From assembly GCA_017304505.1 (NCBI GenBank), contig JAFKKQ010000174.1:1-5978 (forward strand): a stretch of DNA of 5,978 bases, in the 5' to 3' direction. The stretch comes from Hyphomicrobiales bacterium (lineage in GTDB: Bacteria; Pseudomonadota; Alphaproteobacteria; Rhizobiales; Xanthobacteraceae). The notes under the pieces are model-generated. The model made no database searches, was not told where the DNA came from, and worked only from the letters and a program-made list of their open reading frames with translations. Below, one piece after another: positions 5,590 through 5,978 of this stretch. Numbering within the stretch: position 1 is the stretch's first letter; each line of letters opens with the position of its first letter. A program made the translations under genes and the position numbers.

Positions 5590-5978
5590 ATGCTGTCTCG
5601 CCGCACGATCTTGACCGCTGCGGCTCTGGCCGGTGCCGGGGCTGGAATCTCACATCCGCTCTGGCAAGCTGCCGCTGCCCCTGAGCCGCAACTGCTGAAG
5701 ATTCCGGGTCTGATTGATGCTCGGAAAGAAGGACAGTCGCTGGCGCTAAAGGTCCAAACCGGCACCACGACATTCTTTCCGGGCCAGAAAAGCTCCACGC
5801 TCGGCTATAACGGCAGCTATCTCGGGCCAGTGATCCGCCTTCATCGGGGCGACGATGTCGAGATCGCGGTCACGAACGCCCTCAATGAGGACACGACCGT
5901 CCACTGTCATGGCCTCCTCATCCCTGGCGAAATGGATGGCGGACCGCACCAGCTCATCCGCCCCGGCACCACGTGGCG
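5590..5978 (+). CDS. CueO-like multicopper oxidase, N-terminal part (3' end outside window)
   Basis: A periplasmic copper enzyme that likely oxidises Cu(I) or phenolic substrates with reduction of O2 to water, in copper tolerance. The window holds 129 residues. The start has a twin-arginine signal (LSRRTIL at 2-8, hydrophobic Ala/Gly stretch to about 24, likely cleavage near the QAAAA at 26-30), as expected for a protein exported folded with copper. The first cupredoxin domain follows: GYNGSYLGPVIRLHRGD at 72-88, then TVHCHGLLIPGEMDGGP at 103-119, where His105 and His107 are trinuclear-centre ligands. The spacing matches CueO's HWHG motif, but Cys106 replaces the Trp. AAGGA (5577-5581) is eight bases before the ATG. 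The gene diverges from the repressor remnant, so it may once have shared its operator. The remaining cupredoxin domains and the blue-copper cysteine lie beyond the edge. Confidence 0.9.
   Translation, partial: MLSRRTILTAAALAGAGAGISHPLWQAAAAPEPQLLKIPGLIDARKEGQSLALKVQTGTTTFFPGQKSSTLGYNGSYLGPVIRLHRGDDVEIAVTNALNEDTTVHCHGLLIPGEMDGGPHQLIRPGTTW

Noticed and set aside
1..5978. CRISPR arrays, tRNA or rRNA genes, insertion sequences, attachment sites
   Set aside because: I saw no regularly spaced repeats, no cloverleaf or rRNA-like stretches, no transposase motifs and no long terminal inverted repeats.

Overview
The window looks like a piece of an alphaproteobacterial (probably Rhizobiales-like) chromosome or accessory island. 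GC content is about 60% by eye, genes are tightly packed with AGGAG-type ribosome sites, and the closest family resemblances I recognise are to clusters in that group. No taxonomic marker is present, so this is an inference.

Layout. (1) Plus strand, 2-2205: the C-terminal part of an archaeal-type thymidine/AMP phosphorylase family protein, overlapping by 4 bases (ATGA) a short ribose-phosphate diphosphokinase (prs). Two small membrane proteins follow, one DUF5676-like and one DUF2933-like with a His-rich tail. (2) A convergent gap, 2206-2299, with a hairpin plus U-tract that would end transcription arriving from the minus strand. (3) Minus strand, read from 5490 down to 2300: a broken ArsR-family repressor of the BigR/SqrR type, a rhodanese fused to a DUF2892 membrane domain, a TauE/SafE (TSUP) permease, a 37-residue Met-rich membrane microprotein, a DUF302 protein, and a Blh/ETHE1-type metallo-beta-lactamase-fold persulfide dioxygenase. 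(4) Plus strand, 5590 to the right edge: the N-terminal part of a Tat-exported CueO-like multicopper oxidase, divergent from the repressor across a 99-base promoter region.

How the genes may work together. The minus-strand set resembles the BigR regulon. Rhodanese and persulfide dioxygenase convert sulfane sulfur (persulfides) to sulfite, and the TSUP permease would export the sulfite or a related sulfur oxyanion. The divergent oxidase and the Met-rich and His-rich small membrane proteins point to copper or metal stress as a companion function. The phosphorylase and PRPP synthetase pair suggests nucleotide or ribose-phosphate salvage.

The most notable feature is the repressor. Its N-terminal part and its C-terminal part are both well preserved, including one cysteine in each that matches the persulfide-sensing pair. 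The helix-turn-helix between them is missing and the reading frame is shifted. The operon has probably lost its own repressor and may be constitutively expressed or controlled by a paralogue elsewhere.
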